From Burkholderiales bacterium (GTDB lineage Bacteria; Pseudomonadota; Gammaproteobacteria; Burkholderiales; SG8-41): a stretch of DNA of 11,798 bases. Position 1 is the stretch's first letter. Each line of letters opens with the position of its first letter. Shown here piece after piece: positions 1 to 7,179 of the stretch. A program made the position numbers and the translations under genes. Location of the stretch: NCBI GenBank assembly GCA_005800795.1, contig SYEN01000534.1, forward strand, positions 1 through 11,798. The letters are read 5' to 3'. Under the pieces are notes generated by a model, which was given only the letters and a program-made list of their open reading frames with translations, did not search any database and was not told where the DNA came from.

Positions 1-1
1 C

Positions 2-661
2 GAACTGCGCATCAGGGCGCACATCTCGCAGGACGAACGTCTGCTCAACGCGTTCGCGGCGGGCGAGGACATCCACCGCGCCACGGCAGCGGAGATTTTT
101 GGCGGCACGCCGGCGACAGTCGACGGCGAACAGCGCCGCTACGCCAAAGTCATCAACTTTGGTCTCATTTACGGCATGTCCGCCTTCGGCCTGGCAAGGC
201 AACTGGGTTTGGAGCGCAGCGCCGCCCAGCAATACATGGAGCGTTACTTCGCGCGTTACCCCGGCGTCGATGCCTACATGAAAGACACCCGCGAGCGGGC
301 GCGCAATCAGGGCTACGTCGAAACCGTTTTCGGCCGCCGCCTGTGGCTGCCCGAAATCCGCAGCTCAAATCAGGCCCGCCGTCAGGGCGCCGAACGCGCT
401 GCGATCAACGCGCCGATGCAAGGCACTGCTGCTGATCTCATCAAACTGGCGATGATCGCGGTGGATCAATGGCTCACGCGTGAAAAACTTGCCACCAAAC
501 TCATCATGCAGGTGCATGACGAACTGGTGCTGGAAGTGCCGCTGGCCGAACGCGATGTGGTCAGGCAGCAGTTGCCCGTGTTGATGAACGGCGTGGCAAA
601 GCTGGCGGTGCCATTGCTGGTGGAATTGGGTGAGGGCGCTAATTGGGACAAGGCGCATTAA
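2..661 (+). CDS. polA: DNA polymerase I, C-terminal polymerase domain (5' end outside window)
   Basis: This is the last 219 residues of a family A DNA polymerase, which fills gaps during excision repair and replaces Okazaki primers. The frame is open from base 2, so the gene starts upstream. The first complete codon is the Glu of motif A (E. coli Glu710 equivalent, in the ELR of DYSQIELR). The O-helix follows (RRYAKVINFGLIYG, bases about 140-175) with the conserved Arg, Lys, Phe and Tyr that bind the incoming dNTP. Motif C is QVHDELVLEV near bases 509-538, with its catalytic Asp (E. coli Asp882 equivalent). The C-terminus, NWDKAH, matches the usual family ending, so the 3' end is intact. The motif A Asp and the exonuclease domains lie outside the window. 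Nothing suggests a defect. The identification rests on recognising these motifs and is very secure. Confidence 0.97.
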   Translation, partial: ELRIRAHISQDERLLNAFAAGEDIHRATAAEIFGGTPATVDGEQRRYAKVINFGLIYGMSAFGLARQLGLERSAAQQYMERYFARYPGVDAYMKDTRERARNQGYVETVFGRRLWLPEIRSSNQARRQGAERAAINAPMQGTAADLIKLAMIAVDQWLTREKLATKLIMQVHDELVLEVPLAERDVVRQQLPVLMNGVAKLAVPLLVELGEGANWDKAH

Positions 662-772
662 ATCTGCCTGGGGTGGCCTTTTCCAGGTTGGTTGCGCGGG
701 ATACAGAAAGTTCGAATCGTTGTAGCTGCGCTGACCCCGGCAAGTGCCATGAGACTGTGTTGAGGGAGCTTC

Positions 773-1180
773 ATGCAAATCAAAATATCCATGGATGATC
801 AAATTCATACGGATGAAGTTCTTGAAATCTATAAAGCCAACGAATGGTCATCGGCCAGCAAACCAGTTGAGCTGATGGCAGCTTTGAGAAATTCGCACGG
901 CCTTGTTACCGCACGTTGCGAAGGTAAGCTTGTGGGTATTGGCAATGCAATTTCCGATGGGCATTTGGTGGTCTATTTCCCGCATATGTTGGTTCACCCG
1001 GTATTCCAGCGCCAAGGGGTTGGCCGGCAAATGATGGCTGCGATGCTCAAAAAATACGCAGGCTTTCACCAACAAATGCTTACTGCGGATAGTAAAGCGA
1101 TCGCGTTCTACGAATCGTTGGGGTTCGCACGAGCGGGAAAAACAGAACCCCTGTGGATTTACTCCGGAACAGAGCATTAA
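773..1180 (+). CDS. GNAT-family N-acetyltransferase
   Basis: A 135-residue single-domain GNAT protein, predicted to move an acetyl group from acetyl-CoA to an unidentified amine. The acetyl-CoA pyrophosphate-binding loop (motif A) is visible as HPVFQRQGVGRQMM at about residues 77-90, fitting the Q/R-x-x-G-x-G pattern. It is preceded by the usual beta-strand (LVVYFPHMLV). The motif B region, AIAFYESLGFARAG, is near the C-terminus. The ATG at 773 has a good ribosome binding site (GAGGGA, 762-767), which settles the start. It lies about 110 nt after polA on the same strand but shows no functional tie to it. Small GNATs of this kind are often annotated as acting on small molecules, but the substrate cannot be deduced here. 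The fold is secure; the role is unknown. Confidence 0.9.
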   Translation: MQIKISMDDQIHTDEVLEIYKANEWSSASKPVELMAALRNSHGLVTARCEGKLVGIGNAISDGHLVVYFPHMLVHPVFQRQGVGRQMMAAMLKKYAGFHQQMLTADSKAIAFYESLGFARAGKTEPLWIYSGTEH

Positions 1181-1215
1181 CGCCTGCGAATGAACATCTA
1201 GCGCGAGTGTAGGGC

Positions 1216-1233
1216 GGCAAAATAGTTTTTGCC
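1216..1233 (+). terminator. Short perfect hairpin after the GNAT gene (possible weak terminator)
   Basis: Perfect 7-bp inverted repeat, GGCAAAA and TTTTGCC, around a 4-nt loop (TAGT), 36 nt after the acetyltransferase stop codon. The stem is A/U-rich at the loop end and no long T-run follows it, so it is not a classical intrinsic terminator. The T-rich descending arm could work weakly in either direction. Confidence 0.3.
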
Positions 1234-1367
1234 TGTGCATGTTGGTTCGGTTGATAGCAAATGAATTGGTTTTGATGCTGTCCAGTCCGGGGCCAGGTTG
1301 TGTTTGTTCGTGGCCGTGGTTTTGTGCGGGTGCTGCATCGCGTTATCCGGTATGCGATCATTCGCCC

Positions 1368-2306
1368 GTGGAACCTACTGAACTCATTCGCCTTATCAAG
1401 GAAATCGGTCGTGGCAAACATGCCGCGCGTGATTTAAATCGCGACGACGCGCACGCATTGTTCGCTGCTGTGCTCGCGGGCACGGTGCCGGATTTGCAGT
1501 TGGGCGCAGTGCTGATGGCGCTGCGCATCAAGGGTGAATCGCTCGACGAATTGGCCGGTTTTATGGCGGCGTGCGAAGCAAGTTACCCGCACTTGAGCGC
1601 ACCTGCGGGCGCGGTGCCGCTGGTGATCCCGGCCTACAACGGCGCTAGGCAGTTGCCGAATTTGACGCCGTTGTTGGCGCACTGGGTAGCACGCGAGGGC
1701 GTTCCAGTGTTGATGCATGGCGTGCGTGACGATCCTGGCCGCGTGACTACGCACGACGTGCTGGCAGCGATGGGGATTAGTTCGGCGCAATCGCTGGCCG
1801 AGGCCGAAGCGCAATTACAAACACGCCGGTTGGCATTTATCTGCATAGACAGACTGACACCCGCGCTCGCCCGCGTGCTGTCTCTACGCCGGCAGATGGG
1901 CGTGCGCAGTTCGGGGCACACGCTGGCAAAGATGTTGCAGCCCTTCAACGGGCCGGCGGTTCGGCTGGTGAGCGTGACGCACCCAGAGTACGTGGTTCGC
2001 ATGCGCGAATTTTTTTCACGCTTTGACGTGGGGGGTGCAAATGCCCTGCTGTTGCGTGGCGCGGAAGGCGAGGCGGTGGCGCATCCGCGCCGCGAGCCGG
2101 CCATCGATTGGCTGGACGGCAAGTCCGTTCAAACCTGGCGCACGGATGCCGAAGACAATCCGCCATTGCCCGCATCGCGCGATGCGCAAGTCACAGCGGA
2201 ATGGATCGCCGGCGCATTGGCAGGCAGGCATTCGACGCCTGCCGCGATCAAGCATCAGGCCGCTTGTTGCGTTAAGGCTGCGCAGTTATTGAGTAATCGA
2301 AGGTGA
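1368..2306 (+). CDS. ybiB: YbiB/TrpD2-type DNA-binding protein (anthranilate phosphoribosyltransferase-like fold)
   Basis: The protein aligns from memory with E. coli YbiB. The N-terminal helical part reads LIRLIKEIGRGKHAARDLNRD and is followed by VPDLQLGAVLMALRIKGES. The YbiB-type loop VIPAYNGARQLPNLTPLLA stands where true TrpD enzymes carry a GTGGD phosphoribosyl-diphosphate loop. YbiB proteins share the TrpD fold but bind nucleic acid rather than making phosphoribosyl-anthranilate; that is family knowledge. The GTG at 1368 (VEPTELIRLIKEIGRGK) gives 312 residues, close to the family's usual length of about 320. The frame opens further up at an ATG at 1239, but those 43 residues are Cys/Trp-rich and unlike the family. 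No strong ribosome binding site is seen before 1368, so the exact start is the weak point. The 3' end overlaps a GTGA at the next gene, suggesting cotranscription with the M23 peptidase. Confidence 0.88.
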   Translation: MEPTELIRLIKEIGRGKHAARDLNRDDAHALFAAVLAGTVPDLQLGAVLMALRIKGESLDELAGFMAACEASYPHLSAPAGAVPLVIPAYNGARQLPNLTPLLAHWVAREGVPVLMHGVRDDPGRVTTHDVLAAMGISSAQSLAEAEAQLQTRRLAFICIDRLTPALARVLSLRRQMGVRSSGHTLAKMLQPFNGPAVRLVSVTHPEYVVRMREFFSRFDVGGANALLLRGAEGEAVAHPRREPAIDWLDGKSVQTWRTDAEDNPPLPASRDAQVTAEWIAGALAGRHSTPAAIKHQAACCVKAAQLLSNRR

Positions 2307-2311
2307 CGTTC

Positions 2312-3160
2312 ATGGCGGGTTGCATACGGGGTGGCTGGCACGCGCTGCTGCTGGCTGCGCTAAATGTCAGTGCGCACGCGCAGTTGGGGTCGCTGCCGCG
2401 CCACTCGCCCTACCCGGGCGGGGTGGCCATCGTGAAGCTGAGCGATGCCGATGCACCGGTGCTGGAGGTGACGTACGGCGGTAATCGCGTGCTGACGGTA
2501 TTGCTGAGCGAAGGCCTGTTCGGCGTGGTCGGCATTCCGCTGGACGCCACGCCCGGCATGCAGCAACTGCAAATCAACGCGGCGAAGGACGGCGTACGTG
2601 TGGCGTATCAGACCGCATTTGAGATCAAGACCAAGACGTATGCCACGCAGCATTTGCGCATTGATCCACGCTTTTTGCAGTTATCGCCTGAGAATCAAAA
2701 GCGCGTGGAGCGCGACCAGCCGCTGATTGCGACCGCGAAAACGCACTGGAGCGAAGCGCGGCCAGCCAGTTTTGTGCTGGATTTGCCGACGCCCGGCCGT
2801 CTGTCCGCGCGCTTTGGTTTGCGTCGAACATTAAACGGCAAGGAAAGCTGGCCGCACGGCGGGCTGGATGTGGCGGTGGGCACGGGTACGCCGCTGCGAG
2901 CGGCGGCGGCGGCGCGCGTCATCGCCGTCGATGATTATTTTTACTCCGGCAAGAGCGTGTGGCTGGACCACGGGCAGGGCTTCATCACGCTGTACATTCA
3001 CATGAGCCGCATCGATGTGAAGGATGGCGATACGGTTGAGCGCGGCAGCGTGATCGGTTTGTCGGGTGCCAGCGGTCAAGTGACTGGCCCACACCTGCAT
3101 TGGGCGGTGGTGCTGAACGGTGTTTATGTGGATCCGGAATTGTTTTTGAAAACGCCGTGA
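2312..3160 (+). CDS. Secreted M23-family (LytM/lysostaphin-type) zinc metallopeptidase
   Basis: A 282-residue exported protein predicted to cut, or regulate the cutting of, peptidoglycan cross-links in the periplasm. A signal peptide covers roughly residues 1-23, with a hydrophobic core ALLLAALNV and probable cleavage after AHA. A middle beta-rich domain follows (about 24-150). The C-terminal M23 domain keeps the full zinc set: H182 and D186 in PHGGLD, and H261 and H263 in GPHLHW. H230 (YIHMSR) is the likely catalytic His. FGLRRTLNG precedes the domain as in other LytM proteins. With these ligands intact it is probably an active enzyme rather than an EnvC/NlpD-like activator. The ATG at 2312 is preferred because AAGGTGA (2300-2306) sits 5 nt upstream; an in-frame GTG at 2303 overlapping the ybiB stop is the alternative. 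It is probably translated from the ybiB transcript. Confidence 0.92.
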   Translation: MAGCIRGGWHALLLAALNVSAHAQLGSLPRHSPYPGGVAIVKLSDADAPVLEVTYGGNRVLTVLLSEGLFGVVGIPLDATPGMQQLQINAAKDGVRVAYQTAFEIKTKTYATQHLRIDPRFLQLSPENQKRVERDQPLIATAKTHWSEARPASFVLDLPTPGRLSARFGLRRTLNGKESWPHGGLDVAVGTGTPLRAAAAARVIAVDDYFYSGKSVWLDHGQGFITLYIHMSRIDVKDGDTVERGSVIGLSGASGQVTGPHLHWAVVLNGVYVDPELFLKTP

Positions 3161-3246
3161 TACTACTCAAGCGTGGGGTGGCCATGCGCGTAGCCTGTGC
3201 CGCTCACCCAAGCGGGCGTAACGTAAGTATCTGTTTTTATTGATAT

Positions 3247-4152
3247 TTATTCTGGAGGTTTTTCAACAGCCGCGCGCCACTGCGCCGAAAGCTCTGCCAG
3301 CCCTTTGTAAAACCCAGCCTCTTCCTGTTTGGCGAGTGCGGCGTCTTCACCGGCGGGCGTGGCGATGCGCAATGCCAGCGCGAGAAATTCGCGTTCCTTA
3401 AGCGCAGCATCGGTTTTTAGAAACGCCACGAACTCGGCGCGGGTTTCGGGTGCGAGCTTCTGCCGCAGCGCGTCGATTTCTGCAGCAGCGGTTGCCACTG
3501 CGCCCAACTGCACAAAGCCGGAATTTGCCGCAACAAATTTGCCGCCGATGCGCAGGCTTTCCTCGTAAAGAATCGTTTCGCTCTCGAACAGCACCACGAA
3601 CTCGCGCCGCGCACGATTGTCCGGCGAACGAAACGCCGCCTGCTCCTGTGCAGACAGCCGGTCGACGCCGATCATCGCTCGCGACAGCGCCCGCGTGAGT
3701 TCCGCCGGGTAAAACACCAGAAAGACTTTCTCCAGTTCGATCAGCGCTACGCCCGCAGGCGTGCGATAAAACGCGAGCAGCGTATTAAGCTCCTCCAAAG
3801 AGAAGCGCTGCGCGTATTCCCGTGCCAGCGCCTCGTCGATCCACATAAAACTGGCGTCGCGCCCCATGCGCGCGAGGTAATCGGCGTAAAGCTTGCGCCA
3901 CTCAACATTGATGCGCTTTTCAATGGCGGCCCAATTGGGATGCTGCGGATTCCACGCAGGCCCCTTGCCCACAGCTTTCAGCAGCACCGGGACGTAGGCC
4001 CGCACGCGCAGTTCTTCGAGATCGCGTTTTTTGTCGGTGTAGCCGGTTTTTATTGTGATTAGTTCCCGCGCAAGCGGGAGCGTTTCTTGGGCTTGCGTTA
4101 GCCTAGCAAAACACAGGACAAAAAGAATGGAGAAAAGCAGCCGAATGCACAT
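3247..4152 (-). CDS. Secreted DUF2059-domain protein of unknown function
   Basis: Starting at the ATG at 4152, this is a 301-residue protein with a clear type I signal peptide (MCIRLLFSILFVLCFARL, likely cleavage after TQA). It is therefore predicted to be periplasmic. The stretch YAQRFSLEELNTLLAFYRTP (about residues 113-132), ending AGVALIEL, is the typical DUF2059 core: a helix pair with EEL and FYRTPAG. The rest is predominantly helical and rich in Ala, Glu and Arg, with no catalytic motif I recognise. An upstream in-frame ATG at 4206 would add 18 hydrophilic residues and would sit 2 nt after the cysB stop codon, allowing translational coupling. I prefer 4152 because it gives a compact signal peptide, although neither start has a clear ribosome binding site. 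It lies in the same direction as cysB and may be cotranscribed. No biochemical function can be assigned. Confidence 0.82.
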   Translation of the reverse strand: MCIRLLFSILFVLCFARLTQAQETLPLARELITIKTGYTDKKRDLEELRVRAYVPVLLKAVGKGPAWNPQHPNWAAIEKRINVEWRKLYADYLARMGRDASFMWIDEALAREYAQRFSLEELNTLLAFYRTPAGVALIELEKVFLVFYPAELTRALSRAMIGVDRLSAQEQAAFRSPDNRARREFVVLFESETILYEESLRIGGKFVAANSGFVQLGAVATAAAEIDALRQKLAPETRAEFVAFLKTDAALKEREFLALALRIATPAGEDAALAKQEEAGFYKGLAELSAQWRAAVEKPPE

Positions 4153-4208
4153 CAGATTGCTTGGTAGAACCAACCGGTTGCCCGGTGGTGTTCCATAAGG
4201 ATGCATTT

Positions 4209-5162
4209 TTAGATGCTGTAGCCGTTACTCTCAGGCGCACTGCCCGCCCGCAATGCCTGCCCAATCACTGCTCGCGTCAGTGTCGGCGCAAATAGTTCAA
4301 TAAAATCATATACATATGAGCGTAGCGCCACACCACGCCGGATCGCCAGCCGGGTGATGTTGCTGGTAAATAAATGGGCGGCGTCGATGGCGATGAGGTC
4401 GCTGTCGGCTCGGGGGTCGAAGGCCATAGCAGCGATGATGCCGATACCGAGGCCTTCGCGCACGTAGGTTTTGATGACGTCGGAGTCGAGTGCGGTGAGT
4501 ACGATGTCGGGCGTGACGTTTGCGCGGGCAAAGGCTTCGTCGATGTGCGGGCGGCCGGTGAAAATGACTTCGTAGGTGACGATGGGGTAGCGCGCGAGTT
4601 CCTGCAACGTGGGCCTGCGCACGCCAGCGAGCGGATGATCCGGCGGTGCCACTACCACGTGGTTCCACGTGTAGCACGGAAAGCTCAGAAGATCGGTAGC
4701 GCGTGCCAGCGATTCGGTAGCGATGCCAATGTCGGCTTCGCCGCTACGCACCGCATCGACGATGCGTTGCGGTTCGCTTTGGTGAAATGCCAGTTTCACG
4801 TGGGGAAATTTGCCACGAAAGCGCGCCACTACGCGCGGCAGGGCGTAGCGCGCCTGGGTGTGGGTGGTGGCGACCACCAGCTCACCGGCATCGCGGCTGC
4901 GGAAATCGGCGGCGGCGGTGCGCAGATTGGTTTGCTCCTGCAATAGGCGTTCGACGATGGGCACGATTTCGCGGCCGGCGTCGGTGTGGCCGGTGAGGCG
5001 TTTGCCGTGGCGGGTGAAAAGCTCAACGCCCAGCTCCTGTTCAAGTTCGCGAATCTGGCGGCTGATCGCGGGCTGGGTGGTGTGCAGCGCCTGCGCTACC
5101 TCGGTCAGATTGAAGCGCTGGCGGGCGGTTTCGCGCACGGCGCGGAGCTGTTGGAGATTCAC
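4209..5162 (-). CDS. cysB: CysB/Cbl-type LysR transcriptional regulator of sulfur assimilation
   Basis: A full-length 317-residue LysR regulator. Residues 1-65 form the winged helix-turn-helix (MNLQQLRAVRE, then LHTTQPAISRQIRELEQELG). The effector domain carries the CysB signature TTHTQARYALP at residues 99-109. The N-acetylserine/sulfate contacts known from enteric CysB are present at the same numbers: T100, T102, Q103 and, in FTGR, T202. The DSDVIKTYVREGLGIGIIA block is also typical. CysB activates genes for sulfate and sulfite reduction when the inducer accumulates, and Cbl is a close paralogue, so the split between CysB and Cbl is not certain. The start codon is GTG (5160-5162), chosen because it gives the family N-terminus; no strong ribosome binding site is visible. 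It is divergent from cysI across an AT-rich spacer, a layout that fits control of cysI and autoregulation. Confidence 0.93.
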   Translation of the reverse strand: MNLQQLRAVRETARQRFNLTEVAQALHTTQPAISRQIRELEQELGVELFTRHGKRLTGHTDAGREIVPIVERLLQEQTNLRTAAADFRSRDAGELVVATTHTQARYALPRVVARFRGKFPHVKLAFHQSEPQRIVDAVRSGEADIGIATESLARATDLLSFPCYTWNHVVVAPPDHPLAGVRRPTLQELARYPIVTYEVIFTGRPHIDEAFARANVTPDIVLTALDSDVIKTYVREGLGIGIIAAMAFDPRADSDLIAIDAAHLFTSNITRLAIRRGVALRSYVYDFIELFAPTLTRAVIGQALRAGSAPESNGYSI

Positions 5163-5258
5163 GTTAGTTGGCAGCAGATAGGGATGTCGTGTTGGTAGTC
5201 ACCAACTATTTCCATTCTCTTTCTTGCTATTAGGGCATTCTATTAAAGTGGTGCTGTA

Positions 5259-5305
5259 GATTAATCAATATATACTATTGATTAAATTCAATAAAATGGG
5301 ATTAA
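5259..5305 (+). repeat. Three GATTAA direct repeats spaced about two helical turns apart
   Basis: GATTAA begins at 5259, 5280 and 5300, spacings of 21 and 20 bp, so all three copies face the same side of the helix. The first two overlap the arms of the 9-bp dyad. The pattern is compatible with side-by-side binding of regulator subunits, but in AT-rich DNA a chance origin cannot be excluded. Confidence 0.4.
5261..5285. promoter_or_regulatory. Perfect 9-bp dyad, candidate CysB/LysR operator
   Basis: TTAATCAAT (5261-5269) and ATTGATTAA (5277-5285) are exact reverse complements around the 7-nt spacer ATATACT. Such interrupted AT-rich dyads with a conserved T and A at the ends are the usual form of LysR-family boxes. 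The site lies about 100 bp upstream of the cysB start and about 195 bp upstream of the cysI start. CysB is the natural candidate ligand given the neighbouring gene. No T-run or terminator context is present. Confidence 0.5.
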
Positions 5306-5360
5306 AAATGGGCTTCTGTCGCAGAAAAACTACGTAATATACGAAAATAGAATTAACAAA

Positions 5361-5389
5361 TTCATAAATAGACGTTTATAGAATATAAG
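5361..5389 (+). promoter_or_regulatory. cysI: Candidate sigma-70 promoter for the cysI operon
   Basis: TTCATA (5361-5366) and TATAAG (5384-5389) are separated by 17 bp, matching the consensus hexamers at 4 of 6 and 5 of 6 positions. Transcription would begin near 5396, giving a leader of about 80 nt before cysI. The weak -35 element fits a promoter needing an activator such as CysB bound at the upstream dyad. This is prediction only. Confidence 0.4.
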
Positions 5390-5411
5390 ACTTCAGCGAC
5401 TATCGCAACCC

Positions 5412-5426
5412 CGCCAAAAATTGGCG
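5412..5426 (+). promoter_or_regulatory. Perfect small hairpin in the cysI leader
   Basis: CGCCAA (5412-5417) and TTGGCG (5421-5426) form a perfect 6-bp stem around a 3-nt AAA loop, inside the predicted 5' leader of cysI. It is too short and lacks a T-run, so a terminator is unlikely. It may stabilise the leader RNA or be part of a protein site. Confidence 0.35.
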
Positions 5427-5478
5427 CGTTCAAGCATCTTTAAAGTCGAACAAAGTCAAATAAAACAAGGACTTTCGC

Positions 5479-7179
5479 ATGTATCACTACGACGACATCG
5501 ACCACCGCATCGTAGCCGAACGAATCGATCAGTTCCGCGACCAGACACAGCGCTTCCTCGCCGGTAAGCTGGCTGAGGACGATTTCCGCCCGTTGCGCCT
5601 ACAAAACGGGCTGTATGTGCAAAAGCTTGCGCCGATGCTGCGCGTAGCGGTGCCCTACGGGCTGCTGTCGGCGGCGCAGGTGCGCATGTTTGCGCACATC
5701 GCGCGCAAGTACGACCGCGGCAATGGCCACTTCAGCACGCGTCAAAATATCCAGTACAACTGGCCCAAGCTTGCCGAGGTGCCGGATATTCTCGCCGACC
5801 TCGCCAAGGTCGAAATGCACGCGGTGCAAACCAGCGGCAATTGCATACGCAACATCACCGCCGATCATCTGGCCGGCATCGCGCCCGACGAAATCGTCAA
5901 TCCGCTGGTGTGGTGCGAGGTGCTGCGGCAATGGTCGACGTTTCACCCGGAGTTCGCGTTCTTACCGCGCAAATTCAAGATCGCTGTGTCGGGCGCGACG
6001 GAAGATCGCGCTGCGATTCAACTTCACGATATCGGCCTGCAAGCCTTGCGGGACGACAAAGGCGAGGTTGGCTTCAAAGTTTACGTCGGCGGCGGCATGG
6101 GGCGCACGCCGGTCATCGGCCAGGTGATTCGTGAGTTTCTGCCGTGGAAACATTTGATCACGTACCTCGAAGCCGTGATTCGCGTCTACAACCGCCATGG
6201 CCGGCGCGATAATTTATACAAGGCGCGCATCAAGATTTTGGTGAAGGAACGCGGCATCGCTGCGTATCGCGGCGAAGTCGAAGCCGAATGGCAAAGTCTG
6301 GTGGACGGCCCCGGCACGCTCACCAAAGCTATTGTCGAAGGCATTGCCGCGCGCTTTACTGCGCCGCCGTACCGTCCCTTGCCTGCTTACGACGTGGATC
6401 TGGAAACGTTTCTGGAAGCAGACGCGGCCTTCGCGCGCTGGCATAGCCGCAACGAGCACGCACACAAGGTGCAAGGCTATGCCGCGGTCACGCTGTCGTT
6501 AAAACGGGCCGGCGTGCCGCCGGGCGATGTGACCGATGCGCAACTCGAAGCCATCGCCGATCTTGCCGACCGCTACAGCTTCGGCGAATTGCGCGTGACG
6601 CACGAGCAAAACGTGGTACTGCCCGACGTGGAAAAGCAGGCGCTGTTCGCCCTGTGGCGCGAGGCGCGCACGCTGGGGTTCGCGACACCGAACATTGGCC
6701 TTATCACCAACATCATCGCCTGCCCGGGCGGCGATTTCTGTTCACTCGCCAACGCAGTGTCGATCCCCGTGGCGCTGGCGATAGACGAGCGCTTTCAGGA
6801 TCTCGATTTCATCCACGACATCGGCGAACTGGATCTGAATATTTCCGGCTGCATGAATTCCTGCGGCCATCATCACATCGGCCACATTGGCATCCTCGGC
6901 GTCGATAAAAACGGCGAAGAGTGGTATCAGGTTTCCATCGGTGGACAGCAGGGCAATCACGCTTCGCTGGGCAAAGTGATCGGCCCGTCGTTCGCGCGCG
7001 CCGACGTGCCGAATGTGGTGCAAAATCTGATCGAGTTTTACGTGGAGCACCGCGATTCGCCCGCAGAGCGTTTTGTCGACGTGGTGCAGCGGCTGGGCAT
7101 TGAACCTTTCAAGAGACATATCTATGGCGACACTGATAAAAAACAAGCGCATCGCAATCGACAGTTGGCAACAACTTAA
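5479..7179 (+). CDS. cysI: Assimilatory sulfite reductase hemoprotein (nitrite/sulfite reductase family)
   Basis: A full-length 566-residue siroheme/4Fe-4S enzyme that reduces sulfite to sulfide by six electrons for cysteine synthesis. The cluster- and siroheme-ligating cysteines are all present: C415 and C421 in CPGGDFC, and C458 and C462 in CMNSC. Basic residues that bind siroheme and substrate are also in place: R88 in FSTRQ, R124 in NCIRN, and K165 and K167 in LPRKFK. These correspond to E. coli CysI R83, R153, K215 and K217. The two tandem ferredoxin-like/siroheme repeats are both visible. The ATG at 5479 has AAGGA at 5467-5471. It stands divergent from cysB and heads an operon with DUF934 and the uroporphyrinogen methyltransferase, which favours sulfite over nitrite as substrate. 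No CysJ flavoprotein is adjacent, so the electron donor is open. Family assignment is very secure; substrate is inferred from context. Confidence 0.95.
   Translation: MYHYDDIDHRIVAERIDQFRDQTQRFLAGKLAEDDFRPLRLQNGLYVQKLAPMLRVAVPYGLLSAAQVRMFAHIARKYDRGNGHFSTRQNIQYNWPKLAEVPDILADLAKVEMHAVQTSGNCIRNITADHLAGIAPDEIVNPLVWCEVLRQWSTFHPEFAFLPRKFKIAVSGATEDRAAIQLHDIGLQALRDDKGEVGFKVYVGGGMGRTPVIGQVIREFLPWKHLITYLEAVIRVYNRHGRRDNLYKARIKILVKERGIAAYRGEVEAEWQSLVDGPGTLTKAIVEGIAARFTAPPYRPLPAYDVDLETFLEADAAFARWHSRNEHAHKVQGYAAVTLSLKRAGVPPGDVTDAQLEAIADLADRYSFGELRVTHEQNVVLPDVEKQALFALWREARTLGFATPNIGLITNIIACPGGDFCSLANAVSIPVALAIDERFQDLDFIHDIGELDLNISGCMNSCGHHHIGHIGILGVDKNGEEWYQVSIGGQQGNHASLGKVIGPSFARADVPNVVQNLIEFYVEHRDSPAERFVDVVQRLGIEPFKRHIYGDTDKKQAHRNRQLATT

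Larger units (their letters stand above)
5163..5478. promoter_or_regulatory. AT-rich divergent control region between cysB and cysI
   Basis: No gene is supported in these roughly 315 bp. The stretch from about 5200 to 5400 is strikingly AT-rich beside the GC-rich genes on both sides. It holds a perfect dyad, phased GATTAA repeats, a candidate sigma-70 promoter for cysI and leader hairpins, listed separately. LysR regulators typically bind such divergent spacers, so this is the obvious place for CysB operators. That assignment is inference, since no footprint is available. Confidence 0.75.

Noticed and set aside
667..687. CCTGG/CCAGG inverted repeat after polA as a terminator
   Set aside because: Only a 5-bp stem with an 11-nt loop and no T-run; too weak to call.
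1251..1279. TTGATA as a -35 element for a ybiB promoter
   Set aside because: No acceptable -10 hexamer lies at the right spacing (GATGCT is poor), so a promoter is not supported.
3161..3246. Terminator between the convergent M23 and DUF2059 genes
   Set aside because: A CCGCT/AGCGG 5-bp stem is present, but the T-rich stretch is too far from it, so no bidirectional terminator is supported.
4374..4946. 190-codon + strand frame opposite cysB
   Set aside because: Antisense shadow of a well-supported LysR gene, caused by high GC at codon position three; no recognisable domain.
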